Of a stretch of DNA of 64,000 nt, positions 42,827-52,304 are shown one piece after another. The DNA is from an uncultured Rhodospirillaceae bacterium (GTDB taxonomy: Bacteria; Pseudomonadota; Alphaproteobacteria; Azospirillales; Azospirillaceae): the NCBI GenBank assembly GCA_937927415.1, contig CALBDS010000003.1:124001-188000 (forward strand), written 5' to 3'. The stretch's first letter is position 1. Every line of letters begins with the position of its first letter. Under the pieces are notes generated by a model. It did no database searches, was not told the origin of the DNA, and saw nothing but the letters and a program-made list of their open reading frames with translations. A program made the translations under genes and the position numbers.

Positions 42827-45288
42827 GCACCAGCAACCTGCAATGGGTGCGCGCCGCCGTCGCCGACATTCTCGCCGAAGACGCCGCAACGCTCACCGAC
42901 GCCGAAAACCTGTTTGAAGCGGGGCTGGATTCCATCGGCCTCCTGCGTCTGGTCAACCGCTGGCGGCGCGAGGGCGTGCCGGTCACGTTCGGCGATCTCG
43001 CCCAGGAACCGACGCTGGCCGCCTGGGCCGCCCTGATCGGCCGAGAGAAGACGGGCCAGGACGGGGCGACCACCACCACCGCCCCCCCGGCGATCACAGT
43101 TGACGACGAGCCGACGCCGCTGGGCGTCATGCAGCACGCCTATTGGGTCGGGCGCAGCGCCGGGCAGCGGCTGGGCGGGGTGGCCGCCCACCTTTACGCG
43201 GAATTCGACCGGCCCGTCACCGGCGGCGCGCCGGCAATCGACCCGGATGCGCTGCGCTCCGCCCTTCAGCGGCTGATCGATCGGCACGAGACGCTGCGTT
43301 CCCGCATCACCCCGGACGGCAGGCAGACGGCGGCGGCGGCGCTGCCGACCCCGCTGACGGTGCATGACCTGCGCGGCCGCGCGCCCGCCGAGGTCGAACG
43401 GCATCTGGCAACGGTGCGGGAGGCTTTCTCCCATCAAATGCTGGATATTGAAAACGGCACGGTCATGGCGGTCGCCCTCAGCCTGCTGCCCGATGGCGCC
43501 ACCCGCCTGCATGTCGATGTCGATATGGTTGCCGCCGACGCGGTGAGCTACCGCATTTTGCTGTCGGACCTCGTGGCCCTGTACGCCGCACCGGCCGCGA
43601 GCCTGCCGCCCCTCGGCCTGACCTATCGCGGGCATCTGACGGCGGCCCGGCAGGGCAGGACCGACGAGGCCCAGCACGCCGCCGCGGCCTGGCGCGACCG
43701 GCTGGCCGAACTGCCGGGCGCGCCGGTCCTGCCCGAGGTGATCGACGCCGCCGAGGAATTTCCCAAAGCCAGGGTTGCGCGCCGCCACACATGGCTGCCC
43801 CCCGAACGCAAGCAGGCCCTGGCCGACAGCGCGCGGCACAACGGCGTAACCGTCGCCATGACCGTTGCGGCGGTTCTTGCCGAGGTGGTCGGGCGGTGGA
43901 GCGCCGTCGATCATTTCCTGCTCAACGTTCCGATGTTCGACCGTCCGGCGGGGCACCCCGACATCGACCGCGTTGTGGGGGATTTCTCCAGTTCCGTCAT
44001 GCTGGAGGTCGATCTCCGCCAGCCCCTGGCGTTCGCCGAGCGGGTGCGGGCGTTGCAGCATCGGATGCACGCCGACGCCGCGCACGCCGCCTATACCGGG
44101 CTGGACGTGCTGCGCGACCTCAGCCGGCAACGGGGGGCGACGGTGCTGGCCCCGGTGGTGTTCACCAGCGCGCTGGGGCTTGGCGAGCTGTTCGCCCCGG
44201 CCGTCACCGCGGTCATCGGACGGCCGGTCTGGGTCATTTCCCAAGGTCCGCAGGTGCTGCTTGATGCCCAGGTGACCGAATTCGAGGGCGGATTGCTGGT
44301 GAACTGGGATACACGCGAAGAGGCGCTGATCCCCGGCGTGGCCGACGCTATGTTCAGCGCCTTCGACGCCGCGCTTCAGCGGCTCATCGACGAGCCGGCG
44401 GCGTGGGACCGGCCGCTCCGGCTGGACGACCGGACCCCGCCGCGCCACAGCGCCGGCCGCCCGGTCCGGGTGGTGGACCGGATGGGGAGAAGCCGCCCCG
44501 ATCATGTCGCCGGGCATCTGGAAATCGTTGGTGAAGAGCCGGCCGGCGCCATCGTGTGGGCGCGGGCGGACGGGGACGGGGGGGTCACCGTGCTCGGCGA
44601 CGATGGCGCGCGGGTGGACGTGAACGGCATCCCGGTCCTGCCGTTCACCGTGGAGGAAGCGATCCTGGCCGACCCGCGGGTGCAGGCTGCCGCGGTGCTG
44701 CCGGCCGACGGCGGTCTGGTCGCCGCGGTGGTCTTCAAGCCGTCGGCCGATGGAAACGCGGCGCCGACCGGCAAGGCGTTCCGCGCCCATCTCGCACGGC
44801 GGATTCCCGCCCATCTCCTGCCGGCCGGGATCGTGGTGGTCGATGCCCTGCCCCGGGACGCCGCCGGCGGCATAGACGGCGATGCCGTGCGCGCACGGAT
44901 CGCGGCCGACAGCGAACCGGCCGCCGGCATCGCCCCGCGCACCGATCTGGAACGTGTCATCGCTCTGATCTGGGCCGAATCGCTCGGCCTGGAACAGGTG
45001 GGCGTGAATGAGGAGTTCATCGCACTGGGGGGCGACTCCCTGCTGGCGGCCCGCGTCGTCGCCCGGCTTCAGGAGGAGCTTGACACCAACGCCGTCACGC
45101 TGCGGGCGCTGTTCCGCTCCCCCACCGTCGCCGAACTCGCCGAGCAGCTCCGCAAGGACGACGATCCGGTCCGCCTGGACGAGGTGGCCGCCATCGTGCT
45201 GGAGATCCGCGCCATGTCGGATGAGGAGGTTGCCGCCCAGTTGGGCGAGGAGGTTGCCGCCCGGTCGGGCGAGGAGGTTGCGGCGTGA
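42823..45288 (+). CDS. NRPS: aryl/peptidyl carrier - heterocyclization - remnant A(C-lobe) - carrier
   Basis: 821 residues. N-terminal carrier domain with phosphopantetheine serine S37 (GLDSIGLL), of the type found at the start of aryl-capped siderophore synthetases. Then a cyclization (Cy) domain at about 95-530 with D234-x4-D239-x2-S242 in place of HHxxxDG, the hallmark of heterocyclization. A short stretch at about 555-690 matches only the C-terminal lobe of adenylation domains (FTVEEAILADPRVQAAAVLP); the large lobe is absent. A second carrier domain follows (ALGGDSLL). So it resembles ArCP-Cy-A-PCP proteins such as HMWP2 or PchE with the A core excised and supplied by the previous gene. 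With threonine it would make a methyl-oxazoline. Confidence 0.92.
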   Translation: MSTSNLQWVRAAVADILAEDAATLTDAENLFEAGLDSIGLLRLVNRWRREGVPVTFGDLAQEPTLAAWAALIGREKTGQDGATTTTAPPAITVDDEPTPLGVMQHAYWVGRSAGQRLGGVAAHLYAEFDRPVTGGAPAIDPDALRSALQRLIDRHETLRSRITPDGRQTAAAALPTPLTVHDLRGRAPAEVERHLATVREAFSHQMLDIENGTVMAVALSLLPDGATRLHVDVDMVAADAVSYRILLSDLVALYAAPAASLPPLGLTYRGHLTAARQGRTDEAQHAAAAWRDRLAELPGAPVLPEVIDAAEEFPKARVARRHTWLPPERKQALADSARHNGVTVAMTVAAVLAEVVGRWSAVDHFLLNVPMFDRPAGHPDIDRVVGDFSSSVMLEVDLRQPLAFAERVRALQHRMHADAAHAAYTGLDVLRDLSRQRGATVLAPVVFTSALGLGELFAPAVTAVIGRPVWVISQGPQVLLDAQVTEFEGGLLVNWDTREEALIPGVADAMFSAFDAALQRLIDEPAAWDRPLRLDDRTPPRHSAGRPVRVVDRMGRSRPDHVAGHLEIVGEEPAGAIVWARADGDGGVTVLGDDGARVDVNGIPVLPFTVEEAILADPRVQAAAVLPADGGLVAAVVFKPSADGNAAPTGKAFRAHLARRIPAHLLPAGIVVVDALPRDAAGGIDGDAVRARIAADSEPAAGIAPRTDLERVIALIWAESLGLEQVGVNEEFIALGGDSLLAARVVARLQEELDTNAVTLRALFRSPTVAELAEQLRKDDDPVRLDEVAAIVLEIRAMSDEEVAAQLGEEVAARSGEEVAA
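45223..45285 (+). repeat. 24-base tandem repeat at the 3' end of the Cy-carrier gene
   Basis: Two full and one partial copy (45223-45246, 45247-45270, 45271-45285) encode EEVAAQLG, EEVAARSG and EEVAA, directly before the stop codon. The acidic helix may act as an inter-subunit docking tail, with copy number free to change by slippage. Confidence 0.85.
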
Positions 45289-46652
45289 TCGCGGATCGAC
45301 GCGCCCTCCTGCGGGAGCGGCTGGCGTCGGCGGGCCTGCGGGGCACGGCCGACGCCGAGGGGATCCCCCGGCGGGCCGACCCGGCGCAGGCCCGCCTTTC
45401 CGCCGCCCAGCGCCACACCTGGCGCTACCAGCGCGCGCACCCCGGCAGTCTGGCCAACAATCTGGGTCTGCTGCTGACCTTCACCGGCACGGTCGATGCC
45501 GACGCCGTGGCGGCGGCGCTGGCGCGTGTCGCCGCCCGCCATGACATCCTGCGCACCACCTACCACGTCGGCGCGGACGGCCAGCCGTTCCAGCGCGTTC
45601 ACGACGCCCTGCCCTTCCCCGTGACCATCGCGCGGGCCGATGCGGATGAGGCCTGGGCGCTGGCGCAATCGGCGGTGCGCACGCCCTTCGATTTGGAATC
45701 CGACGCGCCGTTGCGGCTGGCGCTGTTCCGCACCGCCCCGGATCAGGTGGTCGCCGCACTGGTCGTTCATCACATTCTTTGGGACGGGGCGACGTTCGAC
45801 GTGCTGTCCAAAGAGCTGGAGCGGGCATACGCCACGCCCGCCCCGGCTCTGCCGGAACTTCCCCTGCAATACGGCGACGTCGCGGAATGGGAGCACGGCC
45901 GGCGCGAACGGATCACCGCCCGCGACCTGGAATACTGGACCCGGCGTCTTGCCCCGCCCCGCCCGCGGCAAACGCTGCCCTTGGGCCGGGGCGATGCCGG
46001 TGCCCCCGTGGAAGCCGGGGGGCGCGTCGATCGCCGGCTGACCGCCTCCGCCGCCCTTCTCCATCTGGCGGCGCGGAACAGGGTGACGCCCTTCGTGGCG
46101 TTCATCGCCTGCTGGGCGGCGGTTCTGGGCCAGAACGGCGCGGACGAGGTGACCATCGGCACGACCGTCCTCACCCGCGACCGGCCGGGCACCGAAACGC
46201 TGATCGGCAATCTGGCCAATCACATCGTGCTGCGGCTTCCCGTCGGGCCGTCGCCCGCGTCCACCACCCTGGTGGCCGCAGCGGCGGCCGAATTCGACAC
46301 GGCGTTCAACCATCGCCACCTGCCTTACGAGGATGTTGCCGAGGCCCTGGGCGGGCAGGATCTGCGCGCACCGCCCCATCTGTTCGACACCCTCGTCGTG
46401 TTCATTCCCGGCGGCACGGCGGGTCCGCGCCTGCCCGGCGCGCAAACGCGGTGGCGGCGTCTTCACAACGACGCCGCCCAGTTTCCCCTGGTCCCGCTGG
46501 GGCTGGAGGCCTTCGTCCACGGCCGCGGCGGGGAAACCACCATCGACGTCGAGGCGACCTTCGCCCGAACCGCGTTCGACGCCGAAACCGTCCGCACACT
46601 CCTTCTGCGCCTTGACGAGACCATCCACGAAGCCGCCCGGGAGGCCTGGTGA
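45285..46652 (+). CDS. Free-standing NRPS condensation domain
   Basis: 455 residues, one condensation domain. The catalytic motif HHILWDG is at about 161; other C-motifs (LSAAQRHTWRYQ, RHDILRTTY, IGTTVLTRDRP, GNLANHIVLRL, HLPYEDVAEAL) are in order. GTG start overlaps the previous stop by four bases and the next gene by four. A lone C domain may join a carrier-bound acyl group to a free amine, as VibH does for norspermidine in vibriobactin synthesis, or to the next carrier. The decarboxylase encoded downstream could supply such an amine. The choice between these is inference. Confidence 0.92.
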   Translation: MIADRRALLRERLASAGLRGTADAEGIPRRADPAQARLSAAQRHTWRYQRAHPGSLANNLGLLLTFTGTVDADAVAAALARVAARHDILRTTYHVGADGQPFQRVHDALPFPVTIARADADEAWALAQSAVRTPFDLESDAPLRLALFRTAPDQVVAALVVHHILWDGATFDVLSKELERAYATPAPALPELPLQYGDVAEWEHGRRERITARDLEYWTRRLAPPRPRQTLPLGRGDAGAPVEAGGRVDRRLTASAALLHLAARNRVTPFVAFIACWAAVLGQNGADEVTIGTTVLTRDRPGTETLIGNLANHIVLRLPVGPSPASTTLVAAAAAEFDTAFNHRHLPYEDVAEALGGQDLRAPPHLFDTLVVFIPGGTAGPRLPGAQTRWRRLHNDAAQFPLVPLGLEAFVHGRGGETTIDVEATFARTAFDAETVRTLLLRLDETIHEAAREAW

Positions 46653-49600
46653 ACGCCATGCACGCACGTCTTGAACTCCTGCGCCGCCGGCTCGGGCACA
46701 GCGGGCCGGTGCGGGCCGGCGTTCCGCCCCGCCCGCACGCCGACACGGCACCGCTGTCGGCCTCCCAGCATCGCATGTGGCTGCATCAGGAACTGCACCC
46801 CGCCAGCGGCGCGTACAATGTGTGCATCCGCATCGATCTGGCGGGCGAACTGGATCACCGCCGTCTGCTCGACGCCCTGGCTGCGGTGGTGGACCGGCAC
46901 GAGATTCTGCGCACCACCTACCCCAAAGGGGCTGACGGGCAGCCGTACCAGCGCATCCACCGCCATTTGCCGCCCCCGGTCCATATCCTGGACGGGGGCG
47001 ACCCGGACGCGGTGGCGCGGGCGGCGGCGGGCGAGCCGTTCGACATCGCGTCGGCCAGCCCGATCCGGGTGCACCTGATGAAAACCGCCGCCGACCGCTG
47101 GTCGCTGGTGCTGACCGTCCATCATATCGTCTGGGACGGCGGGTGCTTCGGCGTCTTCAGCCGCGATCTCAGCGCCGCCTACCGCGGCCGCGACGTGCCG
47201 CCGCTGACGGTCCAATACGCCGACATCGCCGCCCATCAGGCCCGGCCCGACGCCGTGTCCCCCGCACGGGGCGACGGGCAACTGGATCATTGGCGGCGGA
47301 CGCTGACACCGTTGCCGCCGGTCCCGCCGCTTCCCGTCGCGCGCCCGTTCGGTGCGGACGCCGGCGAACGGGCGACCCGGCTGGACCGGGTGATGACGCC
47401 GCCGTGCGCCCTGCGTCTGCGCAACGCCGCGGCCACCTTGCGCACGACCCCCTTCGCGGTGTTCATCGCCGCCTACGCCCTGTTGCTGGCGCGCTGGACC
47501 GGGACCGATGACATCACCATCGGCACCATGGTCGCAAACCGCCATCTGCCCGGCAGCGGCGAGCTGATCGGCAATTTCGGCAACACGGTCCTGCTGCGCC
47601 TGCGCCTGGGCGGCGACCCGAGCTTCCGCGCTTTTCTGGCCCACGCGGGACAGGTGATCGCCGACGCTCTGGGCAACGCCGATGTCCCGTTCGAACGCAT
47701 CGTCGCCGACCGCGCCCCGCCACGGGAAGCGGGCCACGGCTTTTTCACCGACACGCTCGGGCTGTTTCTCGATCGCGACATCGCCGGTCCCGACCTGCCG
47801 GGTGTCGCGGTGCGGTGGAGCAACATTTTCAACGGGGCATCGCCGTTCGCCCTGACCTTCCAGGGTTTTCTGACCGGGGACACGCTGCGGGTGGAAGCGA
47901 CGTTCCGCGACGCGCTGTTCGATCCGGGCACCGTGAGCCGCATGCTCGACCATTTGGAAGCGATCCTGCTGACCGGGACCACCCGCCCGGACGAGCGGTG
48001 CTCCACCGTCGGGGCGCTGCCGCCCGCCCAGCGCGACGCGCTGATCCGGCTGGGCACCGGCCCCGATGCCGCCCCCCCGACCATTTCCATACCGGCGCTT
48101 TGGCGCCGCCGGGTGGCCACGACGCCGACGCGGACCGCCGTCATCCACGACGGACGCCGGTTCAGCTATGCCGACATCGACCAGCGCGCCAACCGGCTGG
48201 CCGAACGGATGGCCGCCCGCGGCGTGGGGGTGTCCGATGTCGTCGCCGTCGCCCTGGGCCGCAGCGTGACGGCGCTTGCGGCGCTCCTGGCGATCTGGAA
48301 ATGCGGGGCCGTCCACCTTCCGCTTGACCGCTCGCACCCAACCTCGCGCCTGCACGATCTGCTGGCGGCGGCGAACGCGCGGCTGGTGATCGGCGAGGCC
48401 GGTTTCGACGCCGGACGCGTCGAATCGCTGGTCGCCGATCACGCCGCCCCGCCGCCGTCGGCCGATCCCGGTTATGAGCCGCACCCGGCGGACGCCGCGC
48501 ACATCGGCTTCACCTCGGGCTCGACCGGCCGGCCCAAGGGGGTGGTGATCCCCCATGCCTCCCTGGCCGCGCGGACGTCGTGGGTCGCCGATCACTGGCC
48601 GGGCGGTGCCGGCGGTGCGCGTCTGGGCAAAACCGCCCCGACCGCCATCGACGCCATCGCCGAATTTTGTGAATCGGTGGCGACCGGCGACTGTCTGGTG
48701 CTGGCAACCGACAGCGAGGCACGCGACGCGGCCGCACTGGCCCGCCTTCTCGACACCCACGGCATCGGTCATGTCATGACGGTGCCGGGGCTGATCGAAG
48801 CGGCGGCCATCGCCGCCCCCGCCGTTATCGGCAGCCGCGACCGCGTGCTTGCCACCGGCGAGCCGCTGTTGCCCGGCGTTGCCCGCGCGCTGCACCGGGC
48901 GGCACCGACCGTTTCCCTGTTCAATTCCTACGGCTGCACCGAAACCACGGGCGACGTCGCGGCCGGACGGGTCGATGCCGCCGACGCCGAAAACGGCGCC
49001 ACCCCCATCGGCACGCCGCTGCCCGGCTCCCGCTGCCATGTGCTGTCGTCCGACCTGACGCCGGCACCCTGGGGCGCGCTCGGCGAACTCTATGTCGAGG
49101 GGCCGCAACTGGCCCGCGGCTATCTGGCGGAACCGGCACTGACGGCAACCCGCTTCATCGCCAGCCCCTTCAATCCCGGCGCGCGGCTCTACCGCACCGG
49201 CGATCTGGCGCGCTGGCGGGACGACGGGCGGCTTGAACTGGCCGGGCGCAGCGACGATCAGGTGAATGTGCGCGGTCACCGGGTGGAACCCGCCGAAACC
49301 GTGGCGGCGTTGCACGCCATCCCCGGCGTGCGGGAAGCCGCCGTCCTGCCCCGCCCCGCCGGCTCCACCATCGAGCTGGTAGCGTACGTGGCCGGCGACG
49401 GCCTTGGCGCGGCGGACGGGCAGCGCCTTCGCCAGCGCCTTGCCGCTACCCTTCCCGGCCCGCTGGTGCCGGCGGCGGTGGTCGTCCTGCCGCGGCTGCC
49501 CCGGCTGGACGGCGGCAAAATCGACCGCCGCGCCCTGGCCCGGCACGAGGATCCATCGCACGGCGCGCCGGCACCGGCCGCCCGCCCGCCCCGCAACGCG

Positions 49601-50851
49601 CCGGAAACGACGCTGGTCCGCCTTCTCGGCGAGGTGCTGGGATTGGCAGGGGTGGGCATCGACGACGATTTCTTCAGCCTCGGCGGCGATTCCCTGCGCG
49701 CCGTGTCCTTCGCCGCGCGGGCCGCCGCCGCCGGGCTGGCCTTTCCCGCGGCCGCGGTGTTCCAGTTCCCGACGGTCGCCCTGCTGGCGCAAAACCTCAC
49801 GCCGCCTCCAGCACCGGCTGAACCAAAGGCCGCATCGCTGTCGTTGCCGGCACAGACGCACCGATTCCGGCTGTCGGGCCTGCCGGTGAACGACTTCGTC
49901 ACCTGGGAATCCCTGCCCGGCCCCCTGGATCCCCTGCGGCTGCGCCACGCCCTGGAAGAGACCGTCGCCCGGCACGACGCGCTGCAAACCGCCATCGCCG
50001 CCCGCGGCCGGTTGTGGCGGGCCAGCCGCCCCCCGTCGCCGTGTCACGCCCCCTCCGTCATCGACATCGCCCCTTCGGAAAGGGCGAACGCCGTCGGCAT
50101 CGGGCGGTCCGCCATCGATATCGCCGCCGGCCGGGTGCTGGCCGCGGTGGTTGACGGTGAAAGCGCCCTGCTGGTCGCCCATCCGGCGGTGGTTGACGGC
50201 CTGTCGCTCCGCCGGATTGCCGGCGAAATCGCCGCGCGGCTGGGGGTCGGCGACGACGCCCATCTCCCGTCGGACGACCGCGGCGCCCCCGTCCGCTCCC
50301 CATCCTTCTGGGAGGAGATCATGAACGCGGGGCCGGAAAGCCCGTGGTGGGTCGGCCCCGAAGAGGCACCCCCCCCGCCCCCCTGTCACCGGGTGCGCGT
50401 GACGGCCGACGGCGCGGCGGACGCGGCAAAAATCACCGCGGCATTTCTGGACGCCGCCCGTGCGCTGTCGGGAAAAGCCGCCATCGTCGCGGACATCGAG
50501 ATCGACGGCGATGGCACCGCCGCCGGCCCTCTGCTGACGGTTCCGGTGTGGGCGCGGGCCGGAGCGGAGCCGCTTGCCGGCGACGCCGCGTCCCATGCCG
50601 CCTCTTCGTCGGGCCGTCGTCCGGCGGCCGGCGGGCCGGGCGTTCTGCTGCGCCGCACGACGACGCCGGAGGAATGGCCCGCCGATGGTACAGCCCGTGG
50701 GGCCGACCGGCTTTATCACCTCGTCGGATCCTGGCAGAAGCGGGGGCATCGCACGGCGCTGGAGGTGGCGGCCGGCGACCCCGGCCTGGCCCGGGACATG
50801 GCGGCCGCATGGCTGGCGGCCCTCTGCGGGCGGGGGACGGGCGATGCATGA
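46649..50851 (+). CDS. NRPS: C - A - PCP - degenerate epimerase-like domain
   Basis: 1400 residues. C domain 1-430 with HHIVWDG at about 158. A domain about 470-950 (FTSGSTGRPKG, NSYGCTETT, YRTGDLARW, GGKIDRR); specificity positions read as D-A-E-T-L-T-S-G-D-K, which I cannot match to a known substrate. Carrier serine in LGGDSLRAV at about 1010. The last 350 residues align with an epimerization/condensation fold, but the HHxxxDG motif has decayed to HPAVVDG (about 1176), so catalysis is doubtful. Translation may begin at GTG 46649 (overlap with the previous stop) or ATG 46658. It overlaps the decarboxylase gene by eight bases. Confidence 0.9.
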   Translation: MNAMHARLELLRRRLGHSGPVRAGVPPRPHADTAPLSASQHRMWLHQELHPASGAYNVCIRIDLAGELDHRRLLDALAAVVDRHEILRTTYPKGADGQPYQRIHRHLPPPVHILDGGDPDAVARAAAGEPFDIASASPIRVHLMKTAADRWSLVLTVHHIVWDGGCFGVFSRDLSAAYRGRDVPPLTVQYADIAAHQARPDAVSPARGDGQLDHWRRTLTPLPPVPPLPVARPFGADAGERATRLDRVMTPPCALRLRNAAATLRTTPFAVFIAAYALLLARWTGTDDITIGTMVANRHLPGSGELIGNFGNTVLLRLRLGGDPSFRAFLAHAGQVIADALGNADVPFERIVADRAPPREAGHGFFTDTLGLFLDRDIAGPDLPGVAVRWSNIFNGASPFALTFQGFLTGDTLRVEATFRDALFDPGTVSRMLDHLEAILLTGTTRPDERCSTVGALPPAQRDALIRLGTGPDAAPPTISIPALWRRRVATTPTRTAVIHDGRRFSYADIDQRANRLAERMAARGVGVSDVVAVALGRSVTALAALLAIWKCGAVHLPLDRSHPTSRLHDLLAAANARLVIGEAGFDAGRVESLVADHAAPPPSADPGYEPHPADAAHIGFTSGSTGRPKGVVIPHASLAARTSWVADHWPGGAGGARLGKTAPTAIDAIAEFCESVATGDCLVLATDSEARDAAALARLLDTHGIGHVMTVPGLIEAAAIAAPAVIGSRDRVLATGEPLLPGVARALHRAAPTVSLFNSYGCTETTGDVAAGRVDAADAENGATPIGTPLPGSRCHVLSSDLTPAPWGALGELYVEGPQLARGYLAEPALTATRFIASPFNPGARLYRTGDLARWRDDGRLELAGRSDDQVNVRGHRVEPAETVAALHAIPGVREAAVLPRPAGSTIELVAYVAGDGLGAADGQRLRQRLAATLPGPLVPAAVVVLPRLPRLDGGKIDRRALARHEDPSHGAPAPAARPPRNAPETTLVRLLGEVLGLAGVGIDDDFFSLGGDSLRAVSFAARAAAAGLAFPAAAVFQFPTVALLAQNLTPPPAPAEPKAASLSLPAQTHRFRLSGLPVNDFVTWESLPGPLDPLRLRHALEETVARHDALQTAIAARGRLWRASRPPSPCHAPSVIDIAPSERANAVGIGRSAIDIAAGRVLAAVVDGESALLVAHPAVVDGLSLRRIAGEIAARLGVGDDAHLPSDDRGAPVRSPSFWEEIMNAGPESPWWVGPEEAPPPPPCHRVRVTADGAADAAKITAAFLDAARALSGKAAIVADIEIDGDGTAAGPLLTVPVWARAGAEPLAGDAASHAASSSGRRPAAGGPGVLLRRTTTPEEWPADGTARGADRLYHLVGSWQKRGHRTALEVAAGDPGLARDMAAAWLAALCGRGTGDA

Positions 50852-52304
50852 TCCCGACGCTGCCCCCCTTGCGGCGCATTTCGAGCGGCAGGCCGGCAAG
50901 GGCCGATGCCATAATTTCCACGCGGTTCCCTGGCCGGGGACGCTGGAGGCGGATGCCGGCGGCTTCGCCCACCGTTACCGGGCGCTGATGACCGCCAACC
51001 TGTCGCTGCTGGACGGCAGTTGGACCGGCCGGGCGGTGGATTCGTTCTTTTCCCCCCATGGGCCGCTGGCGGCGGCGCAACGGCGGGCGGCCGACGCTTT
51101 CGGGGCGGACGCCACCTTCTTCGGCACCTGCGGCACGACGATCAGCAATCAGATCGCCCTGGAATCGCTCCGCCGGCCGGGTGCGCGGGTCATGGTGGAT
51201 TGCACCGCCCACCAATCCCTGCTGTTCGCCGCCGAAGCGATGGAGGTGACGCCGGCCCCGCAGGCGGGTGCCGCGGACGCCCCCCATGTGGATGTGGCCG
51301 CCACCGCCGCGCTGCTGGCGGAGCACGCCGCCCGGGGCCGGGCCATCGATGCCCTGGTGCTGGCCGCGACGGGCTATGACGGCCGGCGGATGCGGCTGGA
51401 CCGCGCGCTGCCGATGCTGGCCGCGGCATCGCCCACCACCGCGCTGGTGATCGATGAAGCATGGTCGGCGCTGCACGCCTTCGCCCCGCAAACCGCGGAC
51501 CTCACGGCGCTGGCGGTGGCCGCCCGCCTCGACCGGCAAGCCCCGGTGCTGGTCACCCAGTCGGCCCACAAGACCATGGCGGCGCTCCGCCAGGGTTCCT
51601 ACCTGCACGTTCTGGGCACGGCGCAGGACATCGAACGGGTGCGGCAGGCGACCTACCGCATCCACACCACCTCACCGTCATGGCCGATCCTCGCGTCGCT
51701 CGACCTGGCACGCCTTCACGCCCAGCGCCATGGTGCCGCGGCGTTCGCCAGGGCGGCGGCGTTCCGGTCCGACCTTGCCGCGCTGCTGTCCCAAGACCCG
51801 CGCACGGCGGCGTTCACGACGCCATCGGCCCCCGATTCCTTTCACGACGATCCGTTTTACGACGTCGATCCGCTGGTCGTGCGGCTCAACGTCGGCCCGC
51901 AATCCCGCGCCGTTCGGGATTGGCTGTTCGCCAGACATCATGTGCTGGTGACCCTTGCCCGCGATTGCCTTGTCGTCCGTCTGCACGCCGGTGTGACCGC
52001 GGCGGATGTCGAGGCGCTGGCGAACGGTCTGCGGGCGTTGGCGGCGGGGGCAGGTCCGGTGTGCGGCACGCCCCCGCCGATCCGGCGATCCGATGCCGAA
52101 CCGGCCATCGGTTCCCGCAGCCACGGCTACATCATCCCCTACCCGCCCGGCGTGCCGCTGGCCCGGCCGGGGGATATCTGGACCAGCCGGCACGCCGCGG
52201 CACTGGCCCATGAACGCGCGCGCGGAACGGAAATCCACCACCTGCCCCCCGGACCACGCCCTTGCGGGCGCTTGGCGACTTCAGCGTCTGGAGACGACGA
52301 ATGA
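50844..52304 (+). CDS. PLP-dependent Orn/Lys/Arg-type decarboxylase within the NRPS operon
   Basis: 486 residues of the fold-I basic amino acid decarboxylase family. Seen: FFGTCGTTISNQIAL, DCTAHQSLL with H123 to stack on PLP, IDEAW with D204 to the ring nitrogen, and TQSAHKTMAAL with Schiff-base K243; the C-terminal YIIPYPPGVPLARPGD is also typical. The family makes putrescine, cadaverine or agmatine. It is shorter than the large inducible enzymes (about 715) and lacks their N-terminal wing domain. It overlaps the genes on both sides (eight and four bases), so it belongs to the siderophore pathway, probably giving an amine building block. DEAW replaces the usual DEAH, which may alter the substrate. 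Confidence 0.88.
   Translation: MHDPDAAPLAAHFERQAGKGRCHNFHAVPWPGTLEADAGGFAHRYRALMTANLSLLDGSWTGRAVDSFFSPHGPLAAAQRRAADAFGADATFFGTCGTTISNQIALESLRRPGARVMVDCTAHQSLLFAAEAMEVTPAPQAGAADAPHVDVAATAALLAEHAARGRAIDALVLAATGYDGRRMRLDRALPMLAAASPTTALVIDEAWSALHAFAPQTADLTALAVAARLDRQAPVLVTQSAHKTMAALRQGSYLHVLGTAQDIERVRQATYRIHTTSPSWPILASLDLARLHAQRHGAAAFARAAAFRSDLAALLSQDPRTAAFTTPSAPDSFHDDPFYDVDPLVVRLNVGPQSRAVRDWLFARHHVLVTLARDCLVVRLHAGVTAADVEALANGLRALAAGAGPVCGTPPPIRRSDAEPAIGSRSHGYIIPYPPGVPLARPGDIWTSRHAAALAHERARGTEIHHLPPGPRPCGRLATSASGDDE

Noticed and set aside
46463..50899. Very long open frame on the minus strand opposite the NRPS gene (and others such as 20718-24323 and 52139-55126)
   Set aside because: No ribosome site, no domain, and composition rich in Arg, Gly, Gln and His as expected from antisense of GC-rich codons; the plus-strand genes have full domain sets.
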